The position numbers and the translations under genes are program-made. 36,135 nt of DNA from Clostridiaceae bacterium (GTDB taxonomy: Bacteria; Bacillota; Clostridia; Saccharofermentanales; UBA5734): the NCBI GenBank assembly GCA_012729935.1, contig JAAYBY010000107.1, positions 1 through 36,135 of the forward strand. The letters run 5' to 3'. The notes below the pieces were generated by a model. That model did no database searches and was not told the DNA's origin. It worked only from the letters and a program-made list of their open reading frames with translations. Shown here piece by piece: positions 17,324 through 25,936 of this stretch. The number at the start of each line of letters is the position of its first letter. Positions within the stretch are counted from its first letter, which is position 1.

Positions 17324-19990
17324 TCAGTTTTTCTCCCCTGTTTTCAAAGATTCATACTGAGTCTGTGTGATGAGCAGCTTGCGCGGTTTGCTGCCTTCAA
17401 AGGGTCCAATGTACCCCTGATCATGCAGTGCATCAATCAGGCGGGCAGCCCGGGGGTAGCCAACGTTCAGGCGGCGTTGCAGCAAAGAAACGGATGCGTA
17501 TCCGGTTTGAACAACAATCTCCAGCGCCTGGGGCACCAGTTCGTCCTGAATATCTTCTTTTGTTTTGCCCGTTTGTGACGACTGCGCCGTCATGATCGCA
17601 TCTGAAACTGTCGAATCATAATCAGCTGCGTGCTGGTTTTTGATGTAATTGAGAACCTGTTCGACTTCCGAATCTGTGACAAAAGCACCTTGTCCGCGAA
17701 CCGGCTTGGTTGCACTTTGTGGATAATACAGCAAATCACCTTTTCCCAGAAGTTTTTCAGCTCCACCCATGTCCAGAATCGTTCTCGAGTCGACCTGGGA
17801 TGCGACAGCAAACGCAATACGCGACGGAATATTGGCTTTGATGACACCGGTGATGACATCAACGGAAGGGCGCTGAGTGGCAATGATTAAATGAATTCCG
17901 GCGGCGCGTGCCATCGCTGTCAGCCGGGCGATTGAATCCTCCACCTCTGTCGGGGAGGTTGCCATCAGATCAGACAACTCATCAATGACCAGCAGAATCA
18001 GAGGCAAATGTTCATAGACATCTGCGTCTGTTTGATTGTTCTCGTCCTCTTCTGGCTGTCTGCTGCTTTTACTGGCAACTGACGAGGCACGGTAGGAATT
18101 AAAATCCCGGACAGATTTCTCAGCAAACAGGCCATAACGCCTGACCATTTCCTGCACAGCCCAGTTCAGCGTGTTAGCTGCCTTCTTCGGATCTGTCACA
18201 ACAGGAGCCAGCAGATGTGGTATACCGTTATAGACACTTAACTCAACGACCTTCGGATCTATCATCAGCATTTTCACGTTATCTGGAGAGGACCGAAAAA
18301 GGATGCTCATCAGAATAGCGTTGATGCAGACCGATTTACCGGAACCAGTGGCACCGGCGATTAGAAGATGAGGCATTTTGGCGATATCACACAGAATCGG
18401 GCTGCCCTGAATGTCCCGGCCAAGTGCCGCTGCCAAAGGTGATGTGCTGCTCTGAAATTCCGGCGATTCCAAGAGACTTCGCAGCAATACCGGTTGGGTT
18501 TCCTTGTTGGGAATTTCAATGCCGATTGCAGATTTTCCGGGAATGGGTGCTTCAATCCGGACACCAAGTGCAGCCAGACTTAATGCGATGTCATCAGAAA
18601 GACTGACAATTCGGCTGACCTTGACGCCCGGTCCGGGGCTTAGTTCAAATCGGGTAATCGTCGGTCCGGTTGTCACATGAACAACATGTGCCTGAATGCC
18701 AAAACTTTCAAGTGTCTGTTCGAGCTTGAGTCCCAGCGCTTTAACAGACGAGTTCCGGTTTGGTCCACTCTGTGGGATTTCGTGCCGCAGCAGTCTCAGC
18801 GGCGGAGCCTGATAGGGTAAATCGAGACTTAACTGGGTGCCGGGTGCAGCAGGTATTCTTTTTGCAGAATGCTCCGTATCTGAAATCGGCTCCGTTCGAT
18901 CGGTCCAGTGTTCACGACTGCCGGAAACCGGATCCTCATGTTTTGCAACTGTGTCTGCCGGAGCGGAGACCCGATGAACACCGGCTGGCAGAACGACATG
19001 ATCATCAGTTCCATCCCGGGGAGATGAAACGGTTACATTAAAAGGTGACGTCTGACTCAGTGACCGTATTGCCTGTTCGCCCGTCTGTTCAACATGTTTC
19101 GCCGTATTTTTCTCCTGACCCGCATCAAGAAACGGCGGCACTGATAATTCCGCTTCGCTCAGCGTCGGCAATTCATCAACATAATTGGGTTGAAACAGCT
19201 TTTTCAGGCTTTCGAGAAGTGTCGGCCGATGTTCGTTTAAAGGATGATCCTGACTCGCCTGACTGCCCTCGGAATGACCAGACTCTTTATCTGACGGCTC
19301 GGTTTTCAGCTGCAGATCAAAGCTTTTGGGATCCACCGTATCTTGTGCCGTGCGCATTTCTGTTACACGATCCCGAACAGCCTGATCCATCTTTTGACCG
19401 GTTGTTTTGATCGCGTCCGCTGTATGACCGAACAGTCGTGATGGTGAAACATTAAACAACAGGATCATTAAGGAAATAATCAGCGCGATCGTCAAAATGA
19501 TCGAGCCGACGGTTCCCGCAACGGCATGGAAACCAAGTGCTGCGCCTCCCCCGAGCAGACCGCCGCTAAACGTGCGCTGTCCGCTTTCAACGATTTGCGG
19601 ATCCTGTCCACTCTGCCAGAGAAGCCGGATCGCCTGCCAGGCCGGCCGTGGTTGATCGATTGTTTTTAATCGGATCGCATTAAGATCTGTTGACAACAGA
19701 TGGAAAAGTGCCGCAACTGAAATAAACAGGATGACGACCGCAGTAAAGCGGCGATGCGTGAGAATTGAATTCTTTTCCAGCAGATAATCGATAGCCATAT
19801 AGAGTGCAAGGACCGGAAGCGCATATGAGACGGCGCCGAAAAGACCAAAACCGCCTGACTGAACAACCATGCCCAGCCAGCCACTGCGGGCAGGCGGCAG
19901 ATAAAAAGCCACGCCCAGGATAACAGCGATTGCCAGAAAAATAACACCATTAATTTCACGTCTTTTGTCAACTGATTTTTTTCTTGCCAT
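17324..19990 (-). CDS. ftsK: DNA translocase FtsK/SpoIIIE
   Basis: This septum-located motor pumps chromosomal DNA during division or sporulation. It has 888 residues. Four to five hydrophobic helices lie within residues 13-185. A low-complexity acidic linker follows (about 200-410). The motor has Walker A GATGSGKS at 546-553, Walker B LLVIDEL at 666-672 and IIATQRPSVDVITG just after. The DNA-orienting gamma winged-helix domain is at about 815-885 (YASVSLLQRRLNVGYPRAAR). AAGGAG precedes the ATG. Whether it is the vegetative FtsK or the sporulation SpoIIIE cannot be decided from the window. It sits 11 bases after the Nudix gene. Confidence 0.96.
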   Translation of the reverse strand: MARKKSVDKRREINGVIFLAIAVILGVAFYLPPARSGWLGMVVQSGGFGLFGAVSYALPVLALYMAIDYLLEKNSILTHRRFTAVVILFISVAALFHLLSTDLNAIRLKTIDQPRPAWQAIRLLWQSGQDPQIVESGQRTFSGGLLGGGAALGFHAVAGTVGSIILTIALIISLMILLFNVSPSRLFGHTADAIKTTGQKMDQAVRDRVTEMRTAQDTVDPKSFDLQLKTEPSDKESGHSEGSQASQDHPLNEHRPTLLESLKKLFQPNYVDELPTLSEAELSVPPFLDAGQEKNTAKHVEQTGEQAIRSLSQTSPFNVTVSSPRDGTDDHVVLPAGVHRVSAPADTVAKHEDPVSGSREHWTDRTEPISDTEHSAKRIPAAPGTQLSLDLPYQAPPLRLLRHEIPQSGPNRNSSVKALGLKLEQTLESFGIQAHVVHVTTGPTITRFELSPGPGVKVSRIVSLSDDIALSLAALGVRIEAPIPGKSAIGIEIPNKETQPVLLRSLLESPEFQSSTSPLAAALGRDIQGSPILCDIAKMPHLLIAGATGSGKSVCINAILMSILFRSSPDNVKMLMIDPKVVELSVYNGIPHLLAPVVTDPKKAANTLNWAVQEMVRRYGLFAEKSVRDFNSYRASSVASKSSRQPEEDENNQTDADVYEHLPLILLVIDELSDLMATSPTEVEDSIARLTAMARAAGIHLIIATQRPSVDVITGVIKANIPSRIAFAVASQVDSRTILDMGGAEKLLGKGDLLYYPQSATKPVRGQGAFVTDSEVEQVLNYIKNQHAADYDSTVSDAIMTAQSSQTGKTKEDIQDELVPQALEIVVQTGYASVSLLQRRLNVGYPRAARLIDALHDQGYIGPFEGSKPRKLLITQTQYESLKTGEKN

Positions 19991-20001
19991 GGTCGCTCTC
20001 C

Positions 20002-20565
20002 TTATGACCGGATCAGTGTCGGATCCTGATCAATCCTGCGACAGGCCGTTAACAGAGCTGCCAGCGTTTTTGCATCGCCAATCTGATCCAAATCAATCAT
20101 TGCGAGCAGTTCGTCAAGCGGCACCCATTCGCAGGTCAGAAATTCACCTTGATCCAAGTGAGCCTTGCCGGCTGTCAGGTCAGTCGCCAGATATAGATGC
20201 AGCGTCTCACTGCAATATCCAGGTGATGGATTGAGGGTTGCAAGTTTTTGGTAACAGCGCGCAGTGAGTCCGGTCTCTTCTGACAGTTCTCGCCTGGCGC
20301 AATCGAGCGGATCTTCGCCAGGCTCCAGCTTACCGGCAGGTATTTCCAGCATAACGCGATCCAGCGCTTTGCGGTACTGCCGAACCATGGCAACTCGTCT
20401 GTCCGCGTCAATCGCAAGGACACAGGCACCACCGCTGTGGCGAACGATCTCACGTTCTGACACCTGGCCGTCCGGTAATGTCACAGCATGAACTTCCACA
20501 GTAAATACCCGGCCGGCAAATGGCTTGTCGATCATCAGGCTTGATTCCTCAAACAAAACGTTCAC
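20002..20565 (-). CDS. Nudix hydrolase, probable ADP-ribose pyrophosphatase
   Basis: This hydrolase probably cleaves ADP-ribose to AMP and ribose-5-phosphate. It has 187 residues with a perfect Nudix box: GKLEPGEDPLDC followed by ARRELSEETGL at about residues 77-99. The IPAGKLEPGE lead-in, the MVRQYRKALDRVMLEIPAG strand-helix and the PSPGYCSETLHLYLA loop are typical of the NudF/ADPRase subgroup. The start is a GTG behind GAGAAAGG; an ATG at residue 11 is an alternative. It lies between rnhA and ftsK, six bases after rnhA. The substrate is inferred from subfamily motifs. Confidence 0.88.
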   Translation of the reverse strand: MNVLFEESSLMIDKPFAGRVFTVEVHAVTLPDGQVSEREIVRHSGGACVLAIDADRRVAMVRQYRKALDRVMLEIPAGKLEPGEDPLDCARRELSEETGLTARCYQKLATLNPSPGYCSETLHLYLATDLTAGKAHLDQGEFLTCEWVPLDELLAMIDLDQIGDAKTLAALLTACRRIDQDPTLIRS

Positions 20566-20571
20566 CCTTTC

Positions 20572-21036
20572 TCAGAGCGATTCCGATACATCGCCGAGTC
20601 TTATTTTCGTGATCTGGGCAACAGCGAGCTTATCACATCTGTTATTGAACGGATGATCAGCATGCCCTTTTACCTTGATCCATTCAATAGTATGCTGCTG
20701 GGAAACAGCAAGCAGTTCCTGCCATAAATCCATATTGCTGACAGGATCTTTCGCTGCGTTTCGCCAGCCGTTGCGCTGCCAGTTCTCTATCCATCCCTGG
20801 TTAAAAGCAGATATCAGATAAGCGCTGTCACTGTACAGCTTAACATGACAGGGTCTCCTCAGTTGTTTCAGCGCTTCGATCGCAGCAGTCATTTCCATCC
20901 GGTTATTGGTTGTAGAAAGTGCATGTCCGGCGATCTCCTTTTCCACTCCCTGTGCGACTAGAATGGCAGCCCAGCCACCGGGTCCCGGGTTACCCGAACA
21001 GGCACCGTCTGTATAAATCTGAACCGGTTCAGCCAT
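20572..21036 (-). CDS. rnhA: Ribonuclease HI
   Basis: This enzyme degrades the RNA strand of RNA-DNA hybrids, such as R-loops and primer remnants. It has 154 residues from the ATG at 21036, the size of E. coli RNase HI. The four catalytic acids are visible in IYTDGACSGNPGPGGWAAIL (D), NNRMEMTAAIEAL (E), LYSDSAYLI (D) and HADHPFNNRCDKLA (D), and the basic-protrusion region is WIENWQRNGWRNAAKDPVSN. The start overlaps the last codons of proC, so the genes are coupled; a longer start at 21084 would run well into proC and lacks support. Confidence 0.96.
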   Translation of the reverse strand: MAEPVQIYTDGACSGNPGPGGWAAILVAQGVEKEIAGHALSTTNNRMEMTAAIEALKQLRRPCHVKLYSDSAYLISAFNQGWIENWQRNGWRNAAKDPVSNMDLWQELLAVSQQHTIEWIKVKGHADHPFNNRCDKLAVAQITKIRLGDVSESL

Positions 21037-21832
21037 GCTTTTTCCCCATCTGTCTTGAACGATCAGCGGCAGCCGATACTGCACGGATCAGTGCTGAGCG
21101 GAGTCCGTCTGACTCAAGGCTGTCCACAGCCCGGATCGTCGTTCCTCCGGGTGAACAAACCTGATCTTTCAGTACCGCTGGATGAGTCTGCGTGTCAAGG
21201 ACCATCTTGGCCGCTCCATAGACCGTCATCGCGGCCATTTCCAATGCCATGTCACGGGGTAGTCCTTCGAGGACGCCACCATCAGCCAGCGCTTCGATAA
21301 CCAGCATGATATACGCGGGACCGCTGCCGGAAAGCCCGGTAACTGCATCCATTGATGACTCGTTGACAGTAAACACACGGCCGCAGGCTGACAGCAAATT
21401 GAGCGTGTCTTGTCGTTGAGCTTCGCTGGTCTGGTCAAAGCAGACAGCACTGACGGCCGCTCCCACCTTAGCCGGCGTGTTGGGCATGATCCGGGCAAGT
21501 GCAGGTTTATCACCTGCCCAGCCGCGCAAGTCAGAAAGCGTGATTCCTGCTGCTATGGAAAGTACGATCTGAGTCGTTAAAACGGGTCGGATGGTTTCCA
21601 GCACATTCGCAACAACCGCCGGTTTGACAGCGATCAGGATCAGATCACCTTGAGACGCTGCCTGTTCTGCCGACTGGCTGATATGGGCTCCGTATTGTTC
21701 AGCGATTGCCGTAACTTTGGCTTTATCTGAATCATAAAGCCACACATTGTCCGGCTCGATCGCCTGATTCTGGATCATACCCTGGATCAGAGCCTGACCC
21801 ATCTGACCGGTTCCGATAACAGAAAGAACCAT
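21029..21832 (-). CDS. proC: Pyrroline-5-carboxylate reductase
   Basis: ProC reduces pyrroline-5-carboxylate to proline with NAD(P)H, the last step of proline synthesis. It has 267 residues from the ATG at 21832, which GGAGG precedes by eight bases; the frame stays open further upstream but lacks a site. The nucleotide-binding motif VIGTGQMGQALIQGM is at the N terminus, ILIAVKP follows at about residue 65, and the family signature VTGLSGSGPAYIMLVIEALA with a downstream GGTTIRAVDSLE is present. It is the first gene of the long minus-strand run, behind a promoter with an unusual palindrome. Confidence 0.97.
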   Translation of the reverse strand: MVLSVIGTGQMGQALIQGMIQNQAIEPDNVWLYDSDKAKVTAIAEQYGAHISQSAEQAASQGDLILIAVKPAVVANVLETIRPVLTTQIVLSIAAGITLSDLRGWAGDKPALARIMPNTPAKVGAAVSAVCFDQTSEAQRQDTLNLLSACGRVFTVNESSMDAVTGLSGSGPAYIMLVIEALADGGVLEGLPRDMALEMAAMTVYGAAKMVLDTQTHPAVLKDQVCSPGGTTIRAVDSLESDGLRSALIRAVSAAADRSRQMGKKHG

Positions 21833-21896
21833 CTGTACAACCTCCAAAATGGTTACGCACAGCATTAATTGCTGATTTGTTCTATGATTGATACCA

Positions 21897-21930
21897 GTCA
21901 AATGATATCATTTGACATCCTGACATGCAA
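21897..21930 (-). promoter_or_regulatory. proC promoter with 20-bp palindrome on the -10 box
   Basis: On the minus strand TTGCAT (21925-21930) is followed after 17 bases by TATCAT (21902-21907). The -10 box is the right half of a perfect 20-bp palindrome, GTCAAATGATATCATTTGAC (21897-21916). A near copy lies over the -10 box of the divergent tRNA-Trp promoter. A shared operator is an inference. Confidence 0.55.
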
Positions 21931-21950
21931 ACAATTCGACCACAACATTG

Positions 21951-21979
21951 TTGACAGAGAATGGGTCAAATGATATGAT
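21951..21979 (+). promoter_or_regulatory. Promoter of tRNA-Trp
   Basis: TTGACA (21951-21956), a 17-base spacer and TATGAT (21974-21979) lie 13 bases ahead of the mature tRNA 5' end. The segment 21965-21984 matches the proC palindrome at 18 of 20 positions, with TATGAT in place of TATCAT and a changed last base. Confidence 0.75.
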
Positions 21980-21992
21980 TTGATTCGGTCTT

Positions 21993-22067
21993 AGGGGAGT
22001 GGCTCAACGGTAGAGCAACGGTCTCCAAAACCGTCGGTTGCGTGTTCGAATCGCGTCTCCCCTGCCA
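21993..22067 (+). tRNA. tRNA-Trp (anticodon CCA)
   Basis: The cloverleaf closes well: acceptor AGGGGAG with CTCCCCT, D arm GCTC/GAGC, anticodon stem ACGGT/ACCGT around the loop CTCCAAA with anticodon CCA, T arm with TTCGAAT, discriminator G and encoded CCA. Two G-U pairs occur in the T stem. It is a single tRNA gene with its own promoter and terminator, divergent from proC. Confidence 0.96.
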
Positions 22068-22071
22068 ATAA

Positions 22072-22103
22072 AAGTCTTGATGTTAAAACATCAGGACTTT
22101 TTT
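22072..22103 (+). terminator. Rho-independent terminator of tRNA-Trp
   Basis: A 12-bp stem (22072-22083 with 22088-22099, one G-U pair) and a TAAA loop run into a T-stretch ending at 22103. It begins five bases after the tRNA CCA end. Confidence 0.85.
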
Positions 22104-22341
22104 AAACCCATCTGTTAAGTTAAACTCTGCTATAAATTGACCGTAGACTTCACACGCCAAGACACGTTTTATCAAGTTTGGATAAGCACAGTCTTTTACC
22201 TGCATATTTTGTTATTCCAGCTGAATGGTCGTCTGAAACGCTTGTCTTTCTTCGCCATTCATTCTTCTGTCATTTGTTCCCTTATTTCCTTTACGTTATA
22301 ATGAGTTTTGTTCATCATCCGCGGGAGGAGTATTGAGATTC
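22104..22341. other. Intergenic region, no gene seen
   Basis: This 238-base stretch between the tRNA-Trp terminator and the membrane-protein gene holds only a promoter: TTGTTC (22274-22279), 17 bases, TATAAT (22297-22302) on the plus strand. I see no riboswitch-like or conserved RNA structure. Confidence 0.5.
22274..22302 (+). promoter_or_regulatory. Promoter of the MATE/ANKH-like gene
   Basis: TTGTTC, a 17-base spacer and a consensus TATAAT stand 39 bases ahead of the likely ATG, with GGGAGGAG between them. Confidence 0.6.
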
Positions 22342-23706
22342 ATGCTAACAATTGATGACCAGCGGCACCGATTATCCCAACGGGAGTTGTCTTTATTTTT
22401 TCTTCCGCTGGCGATGACATCTTTTGTTATCATCATCACGCATTCATTATTTAATGCGGGTCTGGCACGACTGCCGTCTCCGGAAATCATGATTGCCGCT
22501 TTTGCCGTCGCTAAAAGCCTGATGCATATTTTTCAGAGCCCGACCATGATGTTTCGTCAGACCATCACCTCGCTGGTCGATCATCGACGTAACTTCCGCC
22601 GCACGATCATCTTTCTCTTATCCATCCTGATAGGGGTTGTACTGCTTCTCATTCTGATCTCCTATACCGGTATCTCACGCTATCTCTTTGAACATGTTAT
22701 GGGTCTTCGCGGACAGACACTGGATGAAGCGGTCCGCATGCTGCGTGTTCTCGCCATTTTCCCGGCTCTTGTCTCAATCCGGGATTTCTATGCTGCCTTT
22801 TCGATCAAATTTCGTACCACGCCGTTGATAACGCTGGCCTCTGTCATCCGTATCATCTACGTGTTTATTTTTATCAATCTGATCGATAGGATTACGTACA
22901 TAGCCCCGGCGTATCTTGCAGCTTTGATGTTTCTTGGTGCGGTCACGACTGAAGCCATTGCGATGGCGATCGGCACCCGAATTCTGAACAAAAGCATCAC
23001 TCGTTCACTCGATACTCTCGACCGGGAAAACCCGGATATCATTCCGACAAAACTAACCTACATCAATATTGTCATGTTTTTCATGCCGCTTATCGCCACC
23101 ACTCTGATCCATACGACATTGATCCCGATCGTCAATGCCGGTTTGGCAAGGACCCACCAGCCCGATCTCGCACTTTCGGTCTTTTCGGTTGCCTGGAATC
23201 TTGGTGCGATCTTCCACAGCCCGTTCGGAGCATTTCATCAGGTAACACTCAACTACATGGACGATGCCAACGACCCGCGGCGCAAAAGCGTCATCCGCTT
23301 CGCCCTGATCACTTCTCTAGCATCCTCAGCAATGCTGGCAATCGTCGCATTCACCAATATCGGCTATTTCATACTTCGCCAGTGGATCGGTGCCAGTCAC
23401 GAAATCAGCGTTCTTTCTGCCACTGTCCTCAAATTGATGACGATACTGCCTCCTTTGATCGTTGCGCGCGAATATTACTGGGGCATTTTGATGAAAAAGC
23501 GAACCACACGGTTTATCTGGATCGGCAAGGCTGTCAACCTGACCACCCTGATCTCAACGATCACCATCATGACATTGATCGGGCCGGCCAATGCGGCGAT
23601 TGTTGGTGTCATCGGCATGATCGCCTGTGAACTGGCAGAATTCCTGTATCTCTTCTTCGTCAGTAAGCGACCCCCAAAAATACCGGTGTCATTCACATCG
23701 ATGTGA
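22342..23706 (+). CDS. Polytopic membrane transporter of the MOP (MATE/flippase) superfamily, ANKH-like
   Basis: This integral membrane protein has 454 residues and about 12 hydrophobic segments. The two halves repeat each other: SLFNAGLARLPSPEIMIAAF with MHIFQSP in the first half (about residue 35) corresponds to IPIVNAGLARTHQPDLALSV with GAIFHSP in the second (about residue 255), the pseudo-two-fold repeat of the MOP fold. The pattern PLAMTSF-N-GLAR-AFAVAKSLMHIFQSP resembles the eukaryotic pyrophosphate/nucleotide exporter ANKH more than classic MATE drug pumps; this is from memory of that sequence and not aligned. The ATG at 22342 is about 11 bases after GGAG; a TTG at 22333 sits too close to that site. 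Substrate unknown. Confidence 0.75.
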   Translation: MLTIDDQRHRLSQRELSLFFLPLAMTSFVIIITHSLFNAGLARLPSPEIMIAAFAVAKSLMHIFQSPTMMFRQTITSLVDHRRNFRRTIIFLLSILIGVVLLLILISYTGISRYLFEHVMGLRGQTLDEAVRMLRVLAIFPALVSIRDFYAAFSIKFRTTPLITLASVIRIIYVFIFINLIDRITYIAPAYLAALMFLGAVTTEAIAMAIGTRILNKSITRSLDTLDRENPDIIPTKLTYINIVMFFMPLIATTLIHTTLIPIVNAGLARTHQPDLALSVFSVAWNLGAIFHSPFGAFHQVTLNYMDDANDPRRKSVIRFALITSLASSAMLAIVAFTNIGYFILRQWIGASHEISVLSATVLKLMTILPPLIVAREYYWGILMKKRTTRFIWIGKAVNLTTLISTITIMTLIGPANAAIVGVIGMIACELAEFLYLFFVSKRPPKIPVSFTSM

Positions 23707-23754
23707 TTGATCGTGGCAGACACGTATTGCAAATTCCGGTATAAGTTATCTGTG

Positions 23755-23763
23755 TGATATAAT
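23755..23763 (+). promoter_or_regulatory. Extended -10 element ahead of azlC
   Basis: TGATATAAT matches the extended -10 form TGnTATAAT. No good -35 box stands at the right distance, which is common with extended -10 promoters. It lies 34 bases before the azlC start. Confidence 0.45.
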
Positions 23764-23797
23764 CATGAAATTATGAATGAGGTGTGGTGGCGTCCGG

Positions 23798-24505
23798 ATG
23801 TCAAAGGAAACAAGATTTGCATTGAAGCATACAGTCCCGGTTCTGGTCGGGTACTTGTTTCTCGGTATCGCGTTCGGACTGATGCTGCAAAACGCCGGAT
23901 ATCATTTTCTCTGGGCATTACTCATCAGTACGGTCGTCTACGCCGGATCGATGCAGTTCGTCCTGTTGTCCATGCTGATTGCCGGCGTTGATCCGGCAAC
24001 AGCTGCAGCCATGACCCTCAGTGTAAACAGCCGGCACTTTTTTTATGGTCTGTCCTGTATCGACATCTTTCGCAACATGGGAAAACGGGCCGGGTATATG
24101 ATTTTTTCCCTCACCGATGAAACGTTCGCGCTTCTGGCAACTGTTAAGATTCCCGATCAACTTGATCGAAAAAAGACGATCTTCCGGATCGCCCTTTTCA
24201 ATCACCTCTATTGGATCCTGGGTTCTGTGACCGGTGCCATCGGCGGTGATGTCCTGACACTCAACTTGACCGGCATCGATTTTGCCATGACAGCGCTCTT
24301 TGTCGTTCTCTTTATGGAACAGATCATCTCCGCACCGGGTAAACGAAGGATTCCTGCTGTGATCGGCCTTGGCAGCGGTATCGTCATGCTTATCCTGCTG
24401 GGTCCCGATCGTTTCATTCTGCCTTCGCTGGTGCTGGCTGTCGGACTGTTGATTGTGACGCGGCCTGTCATCCAGAAAACCAGAAAGGAACCGGCTGCCC
24501 GATGA
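23798..24505 (+). CDS. azlC: AzlC-family branched-chain amino-acid exporter subunit
   Basis: This is the large subunit of the two-part AzlCD exporter of branched-chain amino acids, in the cytoplasmic membrane. It has 235 residues and several hydrophobic helices. Family features are LVGYLFLGIAFGLMLQNAGY at the N terminus, YAGSMQFVLLSML, and TLSVNSRHFFYGLS at about residue 85. The ATG at 23798 gives the usual N terminus; an ATG at 23777 would add seven residues. A GAGGTG lies upstream. azlD overlaps its stop by four bases. Confidence 0.9.
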   Translation: MSKETRFALKHTVPVLVGYLFLGIAFGLMLQNAGYHFLWALLISTVVYAGSMQFVLLSMLIAGVDPATAAAMTLSVNSRHFFYGLSCIDIFRNMGKRAGYMIFSLTDETFALLATVKIPDQLDRKKTIFRIALFNHLYWILGSVTGAIGGDVLTLNLTGIDFAMTALFVVLFMEQIISAPGKRRIPAVIGLGSGIVMLILLGPDRFILPSLVLAVGLLIVTRPVIQKTRKEPAAR

Positions 24506-24843
24506 GAACATTAACCAGCAGCGAATCTCTGATTATCATTATGGTCGTCGCAGCGATGACTTTTTTCATTCGCTTGCTTCCATTTTTAATCGCCGGAAAA
24601 ATGAATCGGTCGGCCGCCATCTGGCAGTCCATCAGTCTCATGCTGCCAACGGCCATTTTAGGGGTTTTGCTGATTTACGCCATCCGGACAATCGAGTTTG
24701 CAAATTTACATGGATTTATGCCGCAAATTCTCGGCGTTGCCATAGTGATGCTGCTCCATCGCTGGAAGCGCAATACACTCATCAGCATCGGTGTCGGCAC
24801 GATTTGCTATATGTTGATGGTGCAGTTCATCTGGCCGGCCTGA
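24502..24843 (+). CDS. azlD: AzlD-family branched-chain amino-acid transport protein
   Basis: This is the small partner of AzlC. It has 113 residues with four hydrophobic segments, typical for the family (FFIRLLPFLIAGKMN at the N terminus, MLPTAILGVLLIYAI in the middle). ATGA overlap with azlC shows coupling. Its TGA is immediately followed by the stop codon of the opposing metallophosphoesterase gene, so the two genes meet tail to tail without a spacer or terminator. Confidence 0.88.
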   Translation: MRTLTSSESLIIIMVVAAMTFFIRLLPFLIAGKMNRSAAIWQSISLMLPTAILGVLLIYAIRTIEFANLHGFMPQILGVAIVMLLHRWKRNTLISIGVGTICYMLMVQFIWPA

Positions 24844-25926
24844 TCAACCCTGCAGTTGAACCGGCTTCGTCAATTTCAGGACGCGTTCTGCAGCGTCATA
24901 CCAGCCGGTCGGCCGGTAATGGTCTGAATGCATAAAACAGCGGACTGTTATCTGGTCATCACCGTCCGTGAACTGAATCAACCGGCTCATGGGGATACCG
25001 TATTTGAGATGATTGACATGATAGCGGGTCAAAGAGGATGCGTTAACAAAATGGGTTCCCCAGCGCGTTTCTATATGCGATTTGCCGCCGGCTGAGTCGT
25101 CCGGATTGGTATGGGTATGACCGCCGATCCATAGATCGACCGATCCCGGATGATTCTCAAGATACTGCTCAAAAGACCGGGCATCCGGCCGGCTGCCAAC
25201 CCAGTACAGGTACGAAGCACCTTCCGGTGTTCCCCTATCTTTGTAGCCATGGTATTTTCCTGTCCAATGGCCATCCTCGTCCTTTTCCATGCCTTCCCAG
25301 GCGCCTGAAGCGACCGTTGTATCCTTCAGCATATAATGGTGGATACTGATGATGATTTTGTCGGCATTGGACTCGACCTGCTGCCTCCACCAGTCAAACG
25401 TTACCTGGCTGACGACACCTCCAGGATTCCCCCCCAGATCGCCCCGGCCGATCGTCTGTGTCGGTTCGTTGATATCACTCATCATCAGAAAAAGGATGTT
25501 GCCGACCTGAAAAGAATATCGTTCCCAGGTACCAGTAACCGGATAAGGTCTGCGCTCAGTGTCCACGCCGGAAAAGGACGTGTTTTGTCCCATCGGATCG
25601 ATCCATTTGCGAAACCACCAGGCCGGTTCTTCTTTGAGACCGCTGCGGTCGTGGTTGCCGCAGATACTGTAGATCGAATGTCGATCATGCTGTTTTAAGA
25701 CAGATAGCTGCCGGACTATTTCTTCGCCCTCTTCATCAGTCGGCAGCCCCTGAGCTCCTGAAAGATCTCCGAGATTAATCGCCAGATCCCAGTCAAATGG
25801 CTGTTGCCATATCGATGTCTCTTCCGACTGAATCAGGGCATCTGCCAGACTTAATCGACCGTGCACGAGATCAGAGCCGACATGTGCATCCCCAAAGGCC
25901 CAAACGTTAAGTTTTTGCTTCACCAT
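24844..25926 (-). CDS. Calcineurin-like metallophosphoesterase
   Basis: This is a two-metal phosphoesterase; its substrate is unknown. It has 360 residues from the ATG at 25926 (GAGG five bases upstream; a GTG two codons earlier is possible). Metal-binding motifs run in order: FGDAHVGSD (residues 11-19), NLGDLSG (about 51), ICGNHDRSG (about 90), IISIHHYML (about 195) and WIGGHTHTNP (about 265), with all expected Asp, His and Asn residues. There is no signal peptide, so it is likely cytoplasmic. It is the third gene in a unit with the LacZ-like protein and the M20 hydrolase, ten bases after the latter. Confidence 0.88.
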   Translation of the reverse strand: MVKQKLNVWAFGDAHVGSDLVHGRLSLADALIQSEETSIWQQPFDWDLAINLGDLSGAQGLPTDEEGEEIVRQLSVLKQHDRHSIYSICGNHDRSGLKEEPAWWFRKWIDPMGQNTSFSGVDTERRPYPVTGTWERYSFQVGNILFLMMSDINEPTQTIGRGDLGGNPGGVVSQVTFDWWRQQVESNADKIIISIHHYMLKDTTVASGAWEGMEKDEDGHWTGKYHGYKDRGTPEGASYLYWVGSRPDARSFEQYLENHPGSVDLWIGGHTHTNPDDSAGGKSHIETRWGTHFVNASSLTRYHVNHLKYGIPMSRLIQFTDGDDQITVRCFMHSDHYRPTGWYDAAERVLKLTKPVQLQG

Positions 25927-25936
25927 TATCACCTCA

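Noticed and set aside
23918..24511. 197-codon minus-strand open frame
   Set aside because: It is antisense to azlC, polar and low in complexity, while the plus frame shows AzlC motifs and membrane helices.
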